Assembly (NCBI RefSeq): GCF_001553685.1
Contig: NZ_CP014264.1
Span: 1,310,001-1,374,000, forward strand
Length of the DNA stretch: 64,000 bases
Direction of reading: 5' to 3'
Source: Streptococcus sp. oral taxon 431
GTDB taxonomy: Bacteria; Bacillota; Bacilli; Lactobacillales; Streptococcaceae
Shown: positions 20,178 to 30,231 of the stretch, piece after piece
How positions within the stretch are numbered: the first letter of the stretch is position 1
Layout: each line of letters starts with the position of its first letter
The notes under the pieces: generated by a model
Told to the model about the DNA's origin: nothing
Databases searched by the model: none
Seen by the model: only the letters and a program-made list of their open reading frames with translations
Position numbers and translations under genes: made by a program

Positions 20178-21041
20178 TTAAAATTCAAATTCTGCTAGCA
20201 CGTCCTGACCACTCGAAACAAGTTTTGCGCCTTCTTGAACCAAGTGATGACAACCATCTGAACGACCATCTAAAATGCTACCTGGAATAGCAAAAACATC
20301 TCTTCCTTCTTCCATAGCTCGCTCACAGGTAATCAAACTACCAGATCTCATCTTTGCTTCAGCAACGATAACACCCATACATAGGCCAGCAATAATCCGA
20401 TTTCTTGCTGGAAAATGATATTTCAAAGGTTCTTCACCAGGCCCATATTCACTGAGGAGCAGGTGATGTTGACCGATGTAGTCCTGCAAACGTTTATTCG
20501 ATCTAGGATAGTAGACATCTAAGCCAGTACCAATGACAGCAATAGTTTTTCCACCACCTTGAAGAATAGACATATGAGCTGCAGTATCAATCCCTCTAGC
20601 AAGCCCACTCACAATCACCAGATCATTCTCCAGTTCTTCAATAACCTTGCGGACCGATTTTGTCCCTGTTTGACTACAAGAGCGACTGCCTACAACTGCA
20701 ATCTTAGGCAACTTTAAGAGTTTTAAATCGCCCTTATAAAATAATAATACTGGAGCATCATAGATTTCACTGAGAGTAAAGGGATAGATATCGTCTAGGA
20801 TGGAAAATGAGGGAAATTTTTCAAAGTCACTTCTTAATCTCTCCATACTTTCAAAGGTGAGTTTATGGTAACGTTCCATAAAAACCACTGGATTTCTACA
20901 CTCAGATGCTTCTGCTATCGTTTCTAGGGTTAATTCTTGATCATAAATTTCTCCATATTGAAGTACCTTTAAAACCTGTTGATTACTTAAACCTGCTTGT
21001 TTCAACTTATAAATCTCAAAATTATCAATCTTAATTTTCAT
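20178..21041 (-). CDS. dprA: DNA processing protein DprA
   Basis: A transformation protein that binds incoming single-stranded DNA, loads RecA, and in pneumococcus also shuts off competence through ComE. The 287 residues comprise a SAM-like N-terminal region and the extended Rossmann fold: AVVGSRSCSQTG, VSGLARGIDTAAH, GTGLDVYYPRSNKRLQ, and PARNRIIAGL for ssDNA and nucleotide-like phosphate contacts. The C-terminus LVSSGQDVLAEFEF is conserved. An exact ComX box lies 32 bases upstream, so it is a late competence gene. It is followed by topA downstream, the usual order in streptococci. Confidence 0.96.
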   Translation of the reverse strand: MKIKIDNFEIYKLKQAGLSNQQVLKVLQYGEIYDQELTLETIAEASECRNPVVFMERYHKLTFESMERLRSDFEKFPSFSILDDIYPFTLSEIYDAPVLLFYKGDLKLLKLPKIAVVGSRSCSQTGTKSVRKVIEELENDLVIVSGLARGIDTAAHMSILQGGGKTIAVIGTGLDVYYPRSNKRLQDYIGQHHLLLSEYGPGEEPLKYHFPARNRIIAGLCMGVIVAEAKMRSGSLITCERAMEEGRDVFAIPGSILDGRSDGCHHLVQEGAKLVSSGQDVLAEFEF

Positions 21042-21072
21042 GATAGACTCCTTGTTTTTCTCTTTATCTATT

Positions 21073-21080
21073 TATTCGTA
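21073..21080 (-). promoter_or_regulatory. ComX (SigX) cin-box of dprA
   Basis: The minus strand reads TACGAATA, the exact late-competence sigma-factor box, preceded by a T-rich stretch and 32 bases before the dprA ATG. Confidence 0.9.
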
Positions 21081-21087
21081 GAAAAAG

Positions 21088-21129
21088 AAAAAAACTTCCC
21101 AACAATTTTACTTGTTTAGAAAGTTTTTT
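21088..21129 (-). terminator. Intrinsic terminator of dapA
   Basis: AAAAAACTT on the minus strand pairs with AAGTTTTTT across a 20-base loop that contains a C/G extension, ending in T7 soon after the dapA stop. It separates dapA from the competence-driven dprA promoter. Confidence 0.65.
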
Positions 21130-21141
21130 ATATTAGTTATC

Positions 21142-22077
21142 TTAGTAATCAGGACGAAGGACTCCAGTGACAGTCGCCTTAGTTGCTTCGTAATCCCCAT
21201 CAATAACAACCTTGATAATACGTTTAGCATCCTCTTCAGGCGCAGGAACCAAAGGTAGACGAGTTGGCCCAGCTTCGAACCCCATATAGTTGAGTACCGC
21301 CTTAACAGGTGCCGGACTCGGGTAAGAGAAGAGTGCATTGACTTTAGGAATAAATTTACGCTGAATAGCTGCCGCTTTCTTCATATCACTTTCTTCGATT
21401 GCAGTAAACATTTCATGCATCTCATCCCCATTTGTGTGGGAAGCAACAGATATAACTCCGTCTGCACCAAGGTTCATAGCATGGAAGGCATCTCCATCCT
21501 CACCAGTGTATACCAAGAATTCTTCTGGCTTATGCTCAATCAAGTAAGCCATATTAGCAAGGCTGGTACATTCCTTAACACCAACGATATTTGGATGTTC
21601 CGCCAAACGAAGTAAAGTATCTGGAGTCATTTCTACAACTACACGACCTGGAATGTTATAGATTATAATAGGCAAATCAGATGCATCTGCAATAGCTTTA
21701 AAGTGTTGATACATACCTTCTTGGGATGGTTTATTGTAATAAGGAACAATAGCAAGACCAGCCGCAAAACCGCCAAACTCTGCTACCTCTTTGACGAACT
21801 CAATAGAGTCTCGTGTGTCATTGGTACCAACACCAGCGATTAAAGGAACTCGGCCGTTGACAACCTTTTGAACAGCCGCAAACAACTGCAACTCCTCATC
21901 GTGAGTTAGAGTCGGACTCTCAGCAGTTGTTCCTGCTAGGAGAATTCCGTCTGTATGATGTGCTAATAAATGTTCAATCAACTTTGGAATGGCATCGAAA
22001 TTGATTGACCCATCTTCATGAAAAGGAGTAATAAAGGCCGTGATAATTTTACAATCTTTTAAATCTTGATAAGACAT
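21142..22077 (-). CDS. dapA: 4-hydroxy-tetrahydrodipicolinate synthase DapA
   Basis: Condenses pyruvate with aspartate semialdehyde in lysine and diaminopimelate synthesis; streptococci use the lysine in peptidoglycan cross-links. The 311-residue TIM barrel shows [13 protein letters not shown] (substrate loop), the catalytic tyrosine in IIYNIPGR, and the Schiff-base lysine in [10 protein letters not shown] start at [10 protein letters not shown], the family start, rather than three codons upstream. It follows asd, which makes its substrate. Confidence 0.96.
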   Translation of the reverse strand: MSYQDLKDCKIITAFITPFHEDGSINFDAIPKLIEHLLAHHTDGILLAGTTAESPTLTHDEELQLFAAVQKVVNGRVPLIAGVGTNDTRDSIEFVKEVAEFGGFAAGLAIVPYYNKPSQEGMYQHFKAIADASDLPIIIYNIPGRVVVEMTPDTLLRLAEHPNIVGVKECTSLANMAYLIEHKPEEFLVYTGEDGDAFHAMNLGADGVISVASHTNGDEMHEMFTAIEESDMKKAAAIQRKFIPKVNALFSYPSPAPVKAVLNYMGFEAGPTRLPLVPAPEEDAKRIIKVVIDGDYEATKATVTGVLRPDY

Positions 22078-22102
22078 ACAAAACACCTCTCTATTTTAAA
22101 GA

Positions 22103-22122
22103 AGGAGTTCAAATGAACTCCT
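22103..22122. terminator. Perfect palindromic hairpin between asd and dapA
   Basis: AGGAGTTCA-AA-TGAACTCCT, a 9-bp perfect stem. On the minus strand it is followed by only a weak tract (TCTTTAAAA), so it may attenuate rather than stop transcription from asd into dapA. Confidence 0.5.
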
Positions 22123-22127
22123 ACACA

Positions 22128-23204
22128 TTATTTCAATTCAAATTTTAATTCAGCTGTTGGGCGTACTAGACCACGTTCGTGAAGTGTTTCTGCGATTTGA
22201 ACTGAGTTCCAAGCTGCACCTTTAAGAAGATTATCAGATACTACCCACATATGAATACCTTTTTCTGCATCCAAGTCTTTACGGATACGTCCAACGAATG
22301 TATCACGTGAACCAACAGCATTTACTGCTTGAGGATAGATTTGGTGAGCAACATCATCTTCAAGAACTGCACCTGGGAAGGCAGCAATAGCTGCTTTCAC
22401 TTCTTCGATTGGTGCTACTTCTTTTGTTTCAATATAGACTGACTCAGAGTGAGCTGACAAAACTGGAATACGTACACATGTTGCTGATACGGCAATGCTA
22501 TCGTCTTCCATGATTTTCTTGGTTTCATTGGTCATCTTCATTTCTTCGTAAGTGTAGTCATTATCAGTGAAAACATCAATTTGTGGAAGAGCATTGAAGG
22601 CAATTGGATAGTGTTTCTTATCGCCACCTGAAGGCAAGATTTCCGCATGTACATCACGTGGATTAACACCGTCATTCAAGACTTCACGAAGCTCACGTTG
22701 GGTTTCAAGAATTGCTCCCATACCAGCACCTGAAACTGCTTGATAAGTTGATACGATAATACGGTCCAAGCCCCATTTCTGACGAACTGGTTCAAGAGCT
22801 ACCATCATTTGAATAGTTGAACAGTTAGGACATGAGATGATTCCGTTGTGAGCATCAAGGGCGTGAGCATTCACTTCAGGAACAACCAATGGTACATCTG
22901 GATTTTGACGGAAGTAAGAAGTGTTATCTACGACGACTGCGCCTGCCTTAACAGCATAAGGTGCGTATTTTGCAGAAGTTGATCCACCAGCTGAGAAAAG
23001 AGCAATATCAACCCCTTCAAAAGCGTCTTCTGTTGTTTCTTCGATGGTCACATCTTGACCTTTGAATTGCAAGACCTTTCCTGCAGAACGTGCAGACGCA
23101 AGGTAACGAATCTTATCGATCGGAAGAGTTGATTCTTCCAACATTTTGATCATTTGAGCACCAACGGCACCTGTAGCGCCAACAACAGCAACTGTGTATC
23201 CCAT
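22128..23204 (-). CDS. asd: Aspartate-semialdehyde dehydrogenase Asd
   Basis: Reduces aspartyl phosphate to aspartate semialdehyde, the branch point of lysine, threonine and methionine synthesis. The 358 residues start with the NADP-binding [10 protein letters not shown] and contain the catalytic cysteine in [11 protein letters not shown] and the QAVSGAGMG segment. The length is that of Gram-positive Asd. It is upstream of dapA on the same strand, forming a two-gene lysine module. No lysine riboswitch was found before it. Confidence 0.96.
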   Translation of the reverse strand: MGYTVAVVGATGAVGAQMIKMLEESTLPIDKIRYLASARSAGKVLQFKGQDVTIEETTEDAFEGVDIALFSAGGSTSAKYAPYAVKAGAVVVDNTSYFRQNPDVPLVVPEVNAHALDAHNGIISCPNCSTIQMMVALEPVRQKWGLDRIIVSTYQAVSGAGMGAILETQRELREVLNDGVNPRDVHAEILPSGGDKKHYPIAFNALPQIDVFTDNDYTYEEMKMTNETKKIMEDDSIAVSATCVRIPVLSAHSESVYIETKEVAPIEEVKAAIAAFPGAVLEDDVAHQIYPQAVNAVGSRDTFVGRIRKDLDAEKGIHMWVVSDNLLKGAAWNSVQIAETLHERGLVRPTAELKFELK

Positions 23205-23249
23205 AACAAACCTCTTTCGGAATTTTCTAAAAATTTCTATAATAGAAAC

Positions 23250-23277
23250 ATTATACTACTTTTTACCAAAATTGAAA
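23250..23277 (-). promoter_or_regulatory. asd promoter
   Basis: TATAAT (23250-23255 on the minus strand) with a weak TTTCAA at 16 bases upstream, 46 bases before the asd ATG. Confidence 0.55.
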
Positions 23278-23315
23278 AGTCTTTTTCCTATCTATTTTCT
23301 GAAATTGACAAGAAA

Positions 23316-23488
23316 AGGCGGTGGGACAGAAATCGATAGACAAAGTCTCGATTTCGTAGTCCTAGCCCCGCAAGGATGATTAGGAGCTTTTTGGAGACTA
23401 AAAGACGAACAAAAAGTTCAATCAGCTACCGCGTCAAAGTTTGATTGCTAATAAAAAATGAGGTCGGGCTCTTTTGTCCCAACCTCTT
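23316..23488 (-). repeat. Terminator-headed dispersed repeat, copy 1 (also srtA terminator)
   Basis: Read on the minus strand it opens with GAGGTTGGGAC-AAAAGAG-CCCGACCTC and a T6 tract, which is the srtA terminator. It continues through TTATTAGCAA, AAACTTTGAC and a second hairpin built on GAAATCG/CGATTTC, and ends GTCCCACC. The ends GGTTGGGACA and TGTCCCACC are inverted repeats. A shorter copy is at 50731-50840, also directly after a stop codon. Confidence 0.75.
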
Positions 23489-23491
23489 CTA

Positions 23492-24241
23492 CTATTCATA
23501 AAATTGTTTATAGGGTTTATTAAAGGCTTCTAAGATATCTGATGGAGTTTCTGCATAAGATTTTATCTCTGTCAAATTTCCTTTAACGATGATTCTCTCA
23601 ACTGCATTAGCATCTTCACAGGTTACTAAGGTAATCTCTTTAATCCCATCACGTTCGTCAATTACATCTACTCGATCAGGAGTTACAATTTTAACTTCTT
23701 CAATCTCGTATGTATAGACTTTCTCTTTATCAGTGAGATAAATTTTCATCCCTTTCTCAGCGCGAGCAAGAGGAGAGAATAATTTCTTATCTGCATTTTC
23801 ACCTGCAAAGATACGGTGACTTGCTAGAGAATAATTTCCTTCTCCCATTACCTGATTGGCTTTCATTGTCCCAGCACCATAAAAGAGGTTAACATTATCG
23901 AGTCCCTTAAATATTGGCAGATTCATTTCAAGCTCTGGAATGGCAATACCTCCAATAACCGGAAGTTGCTGAGAATTCCACTGAGCTGATAGGACTGCCT
24001 CCGAGGAAAGTGATTTTACAGAGTCAAAATCGAAATTCCCTTCTGTTTCTTTATTCTCCTCAATCTCTTCCTTAGTTACTTGACTGACCTGATACTTATT
24101 AGTGTTCCAAATCATGAACATATCACGAATATTGGCATTGAAGATTAAAGCGATAGATAACAAGATTAGGAATCCTGCCAGTATGTTAATCAGAAGATTC
24201 TTACGTTTATTTTTTTTACTTTGATTCTTTTTTTGAGACAT
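23492..24241 (-). CDS. srtA: Class A sortase SrtA
   Basis: A membrane-anchored transpeptidase that cleaves LPXTG proteins and attaches them to lipid II and the wall. The 249 residues have a basic N-terminus, one membrane segment (about 15-35) and the sortase barrel with catalytic His142 (SLASHRIF), Cys208 (TLVTC) and Arg216 (ERIIVKG). Its start overlaps the gyrA stop (TAATG), the conserved gyrA-srtA order in streptococci. Likely substrates in this window are the two M26 proteases, whose LPXTG motifs are N-terminal. Confidence 0.96.
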   Translation of the reverse strand: MSQKKNQSKKNKRKNLLINILAGFLILLSIALIFNANIRDMFMIWNTNKYQVSQVTKEEIEENKETEGNFDFDSVKSLSSEAVLSAQWNSQQLPVIGGIAIPELEMNLPIFKGLDNVNLFYGAGTMKANQVMGEGNYSLASHRIFAGENADKKLFSPLARAEKGMKIYLTDKEKVYTYEIEEVKIVTPDRVDVIDERDGIKEITLVTCEDANAVERIIVKGNLTEIKSYAETPSDILEAFNKPYKQFYE

Positions 24242-26709
24242 TATGCTTCACTTTCTGTTTCCTGTTCTGCCCCAACTTCTTCTTTTTCTGCTGCTGCAAC
24301 ACTTGTAAAAGTCACAATCTTAGCATCTTGATCTAGACGCATCACTTTTACTCCCATAGTTGAACGCCCCGTTTGTGAAATATTGGCTACATTTGTTCGA
24401 ATCATGACACCTGTGTCAGTGATAATCATCAAGTCTTCGTCACCGTTTACTGTTAAGAGGCCAGCCAGAGGACCATTTTTTTCAGTAACATTGGCTGTTT
24501 TCATTCCCTTACCGGCACGACCTTTTGTTGGGTATTCAGTCGCAACTGTGCGCTTACCGTATCCTTTTTCAGTTATGATAAGGACTTCATCTTGGTCAGT
24601 GATCACTCTCGCTCCTACTACTGCATCACCTTCACGAAGGTTTACCCCTTTAACACCAGTGGCGATACGACTCATACTACGAACTGAAGACTGATTGAAA
24701 CGAACTGCATAACCTAATTTGGTTCCGATGATGATATCCGTGTCTTTTTCAGTTAGTAAGACATTAATCAACTCATCCTCATCTTTCAGATTCAAGGCTT
24801 TGAGACCATTTTGACGAATGTTTGCGAATTCTTTAACGCTGGTTCTCTTAACAATACCAGCACGAGTTGTAAAGAAGAGGTAAGCATCATCACTACGTTC
24901 TGATTCAACATTGATAATGGTTTGAATGCTTTCACCATCGTCTAGTTTCAAAAGATTGACGACTGGCAAGCCCTTAGCAGTGCGACCATACTCTGGAATT
25001 TCATACCCCTTAAGACGATACACACGCCCTTTATTAGTAAAGAATAGCAAATGATCGTGAGTGCTGGTTGAAACCAATTCACGCACAAAGTCATCGTCCT
25101 TAACTCCAGTTCCTTGGACCCCACGTCCACCACGTTTTTGAGCTGTAAATTCGTCTTGGTCCAAACGTTTGATATAACCTTTATTTGATAGAGTGATGAG
25201 AACATCAGACTCTTCAATCAAGTCTTCATCTTCAAGCGTCAAGACTTCACCAACCATCAACTCAGTACGACGTGGATCGCCAAACTTACGTTTGACCTCA
25301 TCCAATTCTTCCTTGATGATTTGCGCTACGCGTTCTGGTTTTGCAAGAATGTCTGCCAAGTCAGCAATCAAAGCAATAAGCTCATCATATTCCGACTGAA
25401 TCTTGTCACGTTCCAAACCTGTCAAACGACGTAGACGCATATCGAGAATTGCTTGACTTTGACGTTCAGATAACTTGAACTTGCTCATCAATTCAGCTTG
25501 GGCTTCTGCATCCGTTTCACTGGCACGAATGATACGAATAACTTCATCAATATGGTCTAGGGCAATTAACAAACCTTCTAAGATATGTGCACGCGCTTCA
25601 GCTTTCTCTTTGTCAAATTGAGTACGACGAGTCACCACTTCTTTTTGGTGCTCAATATAAGCATCCAAGATTTGACGAAGAGAGAGAATCTTTGGTACAC
25701 CATTCTGGATAGCCAGCATGTTAAATCCAAAGCTAGTTTGCATTTGAGTCATCTTGAACAAGTTGTTCAAGATAACATTGGCAGAGGCATCACGCTTCAC
25801 TTCGATAACAAAGCGAACACCCTCACGGTTAGATTCGTCACGAACAGCTGTGATTCCTTCGATACGTTTTTCTTGAACTAAACGCACAATATGTTCATGG
25901 ACTTTGGTCTTATTAACCATGTATGGAAATTCTGTTACAACGATACGTTCGCGACCAGTTTTTGTTTCCTCGATTTCTGTACGGGAACGAAGAACAATGG
26001 AGCCTTTTCCTGTTTCATAGGCCTTATGAATCCCTGATCTCCCCATAACAAGGGCACCGGTTGGGAAGTCAGGCCCAGGGAGTACTTCCATCAAGTCCTT
26101 AGTCGTAACTTCTGGATTATCCATAACCAACTTAACCGCATCAATGGTTTCACCCAAGTTATGTGGCGGAATATTGGTCGCCATACCAACGGCAATACCT
26201 GTAGCACCATTGACCAAAAGATTTGGGAAACGAGCTGGTAGAACAACAGGTTCACGTTCATTGGCATCATAGTTATCTACAAAATCAACGGTGTTTTTAT
26301 TGATATCACGAAGCATCTCAAGTGCAATCTTGCTCATGCGCGCTTCAGTATAACGCTGAGCTGCGGCACCATCACCATCCATGGAACCAAAATTCCCATG
26401 CCCATCTACAAGCATGTAACGGTAACTCCACCATTGAGCCATACGAACCATAGCTTCGTAGATAGATGAGTCACCGTGCGGATGGTATTTACCCATGACA
26501 TCCCCTGTAATACGAGCAGATTTCTTATGAGGTTTATCTGGTGTCACACCCAATTCGTTCATACCGTATAGAATACGACGATGAACTGGTTTCAAACCAT
26601 CTCGAACATCAGGAAGGGCCCGCGATACGATAACACTCATGGCGTAGTCGATAAAGCTGGTCTTCATCTCCTTTGTCAGATTGACATTCACTAAATTTTT
26701 ATCTTGCAT
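24241..26709 (-). CDS. gyrA: DNA gyrase subunit A
   Basis: The breakage-reunion subunit of gyrase. The 822 residues contain the winged-helix domain with catalytic Tyr120 ([10 protein letters not shown]) and the C-terminal beta-pinwheel with the gyrase box QKRGGRG. The quinolone-determining region reads [13 protein letters not shown] with Ser81 and Glu85, the susceptible state. I start at [10 protein letters not shown], the family start; the open frame continues 27 codons upstream without family-like sequence. The acidic tail ([13 protein letters not shown]) is typical for streptococci. Confidence 0.97.
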   Translation of the reverse strand: MQDKNLVNVNLTKEMKTSFIDYAMSVIVSRALPDVRDGLKPVHRRILYGMNELGVTPDKPHKKSARITGDVMGKYHPHGDSSIYEAMVRMAQWWSYRYMLVDGHGNFGSMDGDGAAAQRYTEARMSKIALEMLRDINKNTVDFVDNYDANEREPVVLPARFPNLLVNGATGIAVGMATNIPPHNLGETIDAVKLVMDNPEVTTKDLMEVLPGPDFPTGALVMGRSGIHKAYETGKGSIVLRSRTEIEETKTGRERIVVTEFPYMVNKTKVHEHIVRLVQEKRIEGITAVRDESNREGVRFVIEVKRDASANVILNNLFKMTQMQTSFGFNMLAIQNGVPKILSLRQILDAYIEHQKEVVTRRTQFDKEKAEARAHILEGLLIALDHIDEVIRIIRASETDAEAQAELMSKFKLSERQSQAILDMRLRRLTGLERDKIQSEYDELIALIADLADILAKPERVAQIIKEELDEVKRKFGDPRRTELMVGEVLTLEDEDLIEESDVLITLSNKGYIKRLDQDEFTAQKRGGRGVQGTGVKDDDFVRELVSTSTHDHLLFFTNKGRVYRLKGYEIPEYGRTAKGLPVVNLLKLDDGESIQTIINVESERSDDAYLFFTTRAGIVKRTSVKEFANIRQNGLKALNLKDEDELINVLLTEKDTDIIIGTKLGYAVRFNQSSVRSMSRIATGVKGVNLREGDAVVGARVITDQDEVLIITEKGYGKRTVATEYPTKGRAGKGMKTANVTEKNGPLAGLLTVNGDEDLMIITDTGVMIRTNVANISQTGRSTMGVKVMRLDQDAKIVTFTSVAAAEKEEVGAEQETESEA

Positions 26710-26824
26710 TAACAAATGCCTCATTTCACTATTAGTAACTAGATATATTATACCATAGTTTAGCTTATATTTCAGTCTATGGACACACATAAAACGCTTA
26801 CATTGATAACTGGATGTTATATCC

Positions 26825-27891
<1,067 letters not shown>

Positions 27892-27906
27892 TTTAAGTTA
27901 GAAAAA

Positions 27907-27936
27907 ATGTCTAGACGATTTGTCTAGACATTTTTA
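27907..27936 (+). terminator. Intrinsic terminator of ldh
   Basis: ATGTCTAGAC-GATTT-GTCTAGACAT, a perfect 10-bp stem followed by T4. The A-rich 5' side gives a T-tract on the other strand as well, so it can also end the thioredoxin transcript. Confidence 0.9.
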
Positions 27937-27948
27937 TATTTCATTACT

Positions 27949-28509
27949 TTATTTCATTTGAGCAAAAGCTGCTTCTGCATCTGCGTTACTAATTGCACCT
28001 AATTGCATCTTAGCAATTTTACCTTGTGAATCAATTAGATACTCTGTAGGGATACTTCGAATTTGATAGGCTTGAAAAACAGCTCCTTTTGTATCATATA
28101 AAACAGGGATGTCTTTATAACCTTGTTCCTCAAACCACTTTGGAAATTGGTCTACCGTTTTTTCACCTTGAAGCCCTGGCGCAATGACAGATAAAATTTC
28201 GAAACCACGATCTTCCTTAGCAGCAAGTTCCATCAATTCTGGCATACTCTTCTTACATGGTCCGCACCAAGATGCCCAAAATTTAAGATAAACTTTTTTA
28301 CCTTTAAAATCAGATAATTTCACTTCTTTTCCATCCATCGATTGGAGGGTGAAATCAGGTGCTTCTGCTCCAATAGCTACTTGCTTCACATACGCTTGTT
28401 GTGTCTGACTTGATTGATTTTGTGGACTTGATTTTTTCTCTTCCTTGCCACAAGCAATCAGAAGAAAGAGAGACAAGAAACTAAGTCCAAAATAGATAAT
28501 TTTTTTCAT
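27949..28509 (-). CDS. Extracellular thioredoxin-like lipoprotein (TlpA/ResA type)
   Basis: A surface-exposed thiol-disulfide reductase. The signal peptide ends in a lipobox LLIAC with the lipidated Cys20, followed by a Ser/Gln-rich linker and a thioredoxin domain with WCGPC (Cys82 and Cys85). The 186-residue length fits the pneumococcal Etrx1/Etrx2 proteins, which pass electrons to surface methionine sulfoxide reductase. The gene lies 12 bases downstream of ccdA, its expected electron donor, so the pair makes an extracellular reducing pathway. Which Etrx paralogue it is cannot be decided here. Confidence 0.88.
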   Translation of the reverse strand: MKKIIYFGLSFLSLFLLIACGKEEKKSSPQNQSSQTQQAYVKQVAIGAEAPDFTLQSMDGKEVKLSDFKGKKVYLKFWASWCGPCKKSMPELMELAAKEDRGFEILSVIAPGLQGEKTVDQFPKWFEEQGYKDIPVLYDTKGAVFQAYQIRSIPTEYLIDSQGKIAKMQLGAISNADAEAAFAQMK

Positions 28510-28521
28510 AGATTACTCCTT

Positions 28522-29229
28522 TTATCCTAATATTCCAGATAAGACATTTAACTGTCCCAACATTAATAAAATTCCCATGAGAACGATCAATAAACCACCA
28601 ATTTTCTTCAATAAAAGTATGTGGAATTTGATTCTACTAAAATAAGGCATGACAAGACCTGATGCCAAGGCCAGAACTAAAAATGGAAGTGCCATTCCGA
28701 GAGTGTAAATGAGGGTTAATAAGGCCCCCTGAAGAGCTCCATTTCCTCCTGAGGCAGCCAGTGCTAAAACAGAACTTAAAACTGGGCCTATACATGGAGT
28801 CCAGCCAAAGCTGAAGCTGATACCCAGTAAAAAAGCCGAGAGATATTTACTAGACTGTTTTTGCTTAAATGTTACTGTTTTTTGTACCTCTAATTTTTGT
28901 AGATGAAGAATTTCCATCTGATGCAATCCCAGTATGATAATCATGATTCCCATGACATAACGGAACCAGACAGCATAAAGTAAATTCCCAAGGAATCCTG
29001 CTCCAAATCCAAGAATAAAGAAAATGAGAGAGATACCCGCAATGAAACAGAGGGTACGAATCAATCCTGACCAGTCAACATCTTTACCCAAAAAACGAAA
29101 TGTCTTTGACTTCTCTTGATCATCTAGCAGAACACCTGCGTAGACTGGTAACAAGGGAAAGATACAGGGAGAAAAGAATGACAAGACCCCAGCAATAAAG
29201 ACAGAAATAAAAAATAAAATACTTTCCAA
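28522..29229 (-). CDS. ccdA: CcdA-type thiol:disulfide interchange membrane protein
   Basis: A 235-residue protein with six membrane helices of the DsbD-gamma/CcdA family that transfers reducing power from cytoplasmic thioredoxin to extracellular partners. The two redox cysteines are in SPCIFPLLPVYAG and GWTPCIGPVLSS. The start codon is TTG, supported by AAGAAGG 7 bases upstream and by the lack of an ATG near this position. It is co-transcribed with the thioredoxin lipoprotein. Confidence 0.9.
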   Translation of the reverse strand: MESILFFISVFIAGVLSFFSPCIFPLLPVYAGVLLDDQEKSKTFRFLGKDVDWSGLIRTLCFIAGISLIFFILGFGAGFLGNLLYAVWFRYVMGIMIIILGLHQMEILHLQKLEVQKTVTFKQKQSSKYLSAFLLGISFSFGWTPCIGPVLSSVLALAASGGNGALQGALLTLIYTLGMALPFLVLALASGLVMPYFSRIKFHILLLKKIGGLLIVLMGILLMLGQLNVLSGILG

Positions 29230-29329
29230 TTAAAAACCTTCTTTCATATAGTCATCTTTTATTTTACTATAAAAGAAAACGTTTGTAAGATATCTGCTAC
29301 GCAAATTTATTTTCAACTTGAAAGAATCA

Positions 29330-29354
29330 AAAAAAGGAGCTCAGCTCCTTTTTT
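29330..29354 (-). terminator. Intrinsic terminator after map
   Basis: AAAAAAGGAGC-TCA-GCTCCTTTTTT, an 11-bp perfect stem with T6 on either strand, directly after the map stop. It ends the murA-GNAT-spxR-map transcript. Confidence 0.92.
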
Positions 29355-29356
29355 GA

Positions 29357-30217
29357 TTAATAAGTTCCCTCTTCACCTTGACTTGTCAAGATTACAGGTC
29401 CATCTTTAGTAATAACAAACTGATGCTCGTACTGACATGATAGTCCACCATCGATTGTTTTATGTGCCCAGCCTGTTTTCATATCTGTATCGATTTCCCA
29501 ATCACCTGTATTGATCATAGGTTCAATGGTTAAGACCATGCCTTCACGAAGGCGGAGACCACGACCTGCGATACCATAGTTAGGCACCATTGGTTCTTCA
29601 TGCATAGTTGGACCAACACCGTGTCCTACAAGATCACGAACAACTCCGTACCCACGACTTTCAGCATATTCCTGAATAGCAGCTCCAATATCTCCAATAC
29701 GATTTCCTACAACAGCCTGCTCAATTCCCTTATACATAGCTTCTTTGGTAACATCCATCAAGTTTTTAACTTCTTCTGACGGTTTTCCAACAGCGTAAGC
29801 CCAACAAGAATCTGCCAATCCGCCCGTAAAGTTTTGAGTGTATTTTTTCATCTGCTCAACGTTGTTAAAATTAAGTTTAGAAACATTGAGGTCAGACTTA
29901 GCGATTGGCCCACCAAGAACCATATCAACTTTCAGCAAATCGCCTTCCTTCAAAATATAGTGGCGTGGAAAAGCATGGGCTACTTCGTCATTAAGCGAAC
30001 AACAAGTTGCGTATGGATAATCCATCATTGCCCCATCAACACCAATTTGAAGAGGGAGGAAATTTTCTTCTTTACAACGACGACGCACATATTCTTCTAC
30101 TTCCCACATATCTACACCTGGTTTGATGATGTCTCGCAAACCGATGTGAATACTGGCAAGAAAATCGCCAGCCTTATCCATTGCTTCGATTTCTCTAGCT
30201 GATTTTAATGTAATCAT
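29357..30217 (-). CDS. map: Methionine aminopeptidase
   Basis: Removes the initiator methionine from nascent proteins; a metalloprotease of family M24. The 286 residues show the ligands in KVDMVLGG and KSDLNVSKL (two Asp), the His in VGHGVGPTMHEEP, and Glu in LTIEPM and YEHQFVI. About 30 residues longer than the E. coli enzyme because of an insert after the second Asp (LNFNNVEQMKKYTQNF), which is usual for streptococci. It is the last gene of the murA operon, 14 bases after spxR. Confidence 0.94.
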   Translation of the reverse strand: MITLKSAREIEAMDKAGDFLASIHIGLRDIIKPGVDMWEVEEYVRRRCKEENFLPLQIGVDGAMMDYPYATCCSLNDEVAHAFPRHYILKEGDLLKVDMVLGGPIAKSDLNVSKLNFNNVEQMKKYTQNFTGGLADSCWAYAVGKPSEEVKNLMDVTKEAMYKGIEQAVVGNRIGDIGAAIQEYAESRGYGVVRDLVGHGVGPTMHEEPMVPNYGIAGRGLRLREGMVLTIEPMINTGDWEIDTDMKTGWAHKTIDGGLSCQYEHQFVITKDGPVILTSQGEEGTY

Positions 30218-30231
30218 GTTTTCTCCTAGTT

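Noticed and set aside
23205..23320. A lysine riboswitch before asd-dapA
   Set aside because: The leader is only about 45 bases from the -10 box and shows none of the conserved L-box core.
26440..26500. Possible quinolone resistance in GyrA
   Set aside because: The determining region reads GDSSIYEAM with Ser81 and Glu85, the susceptible residues.
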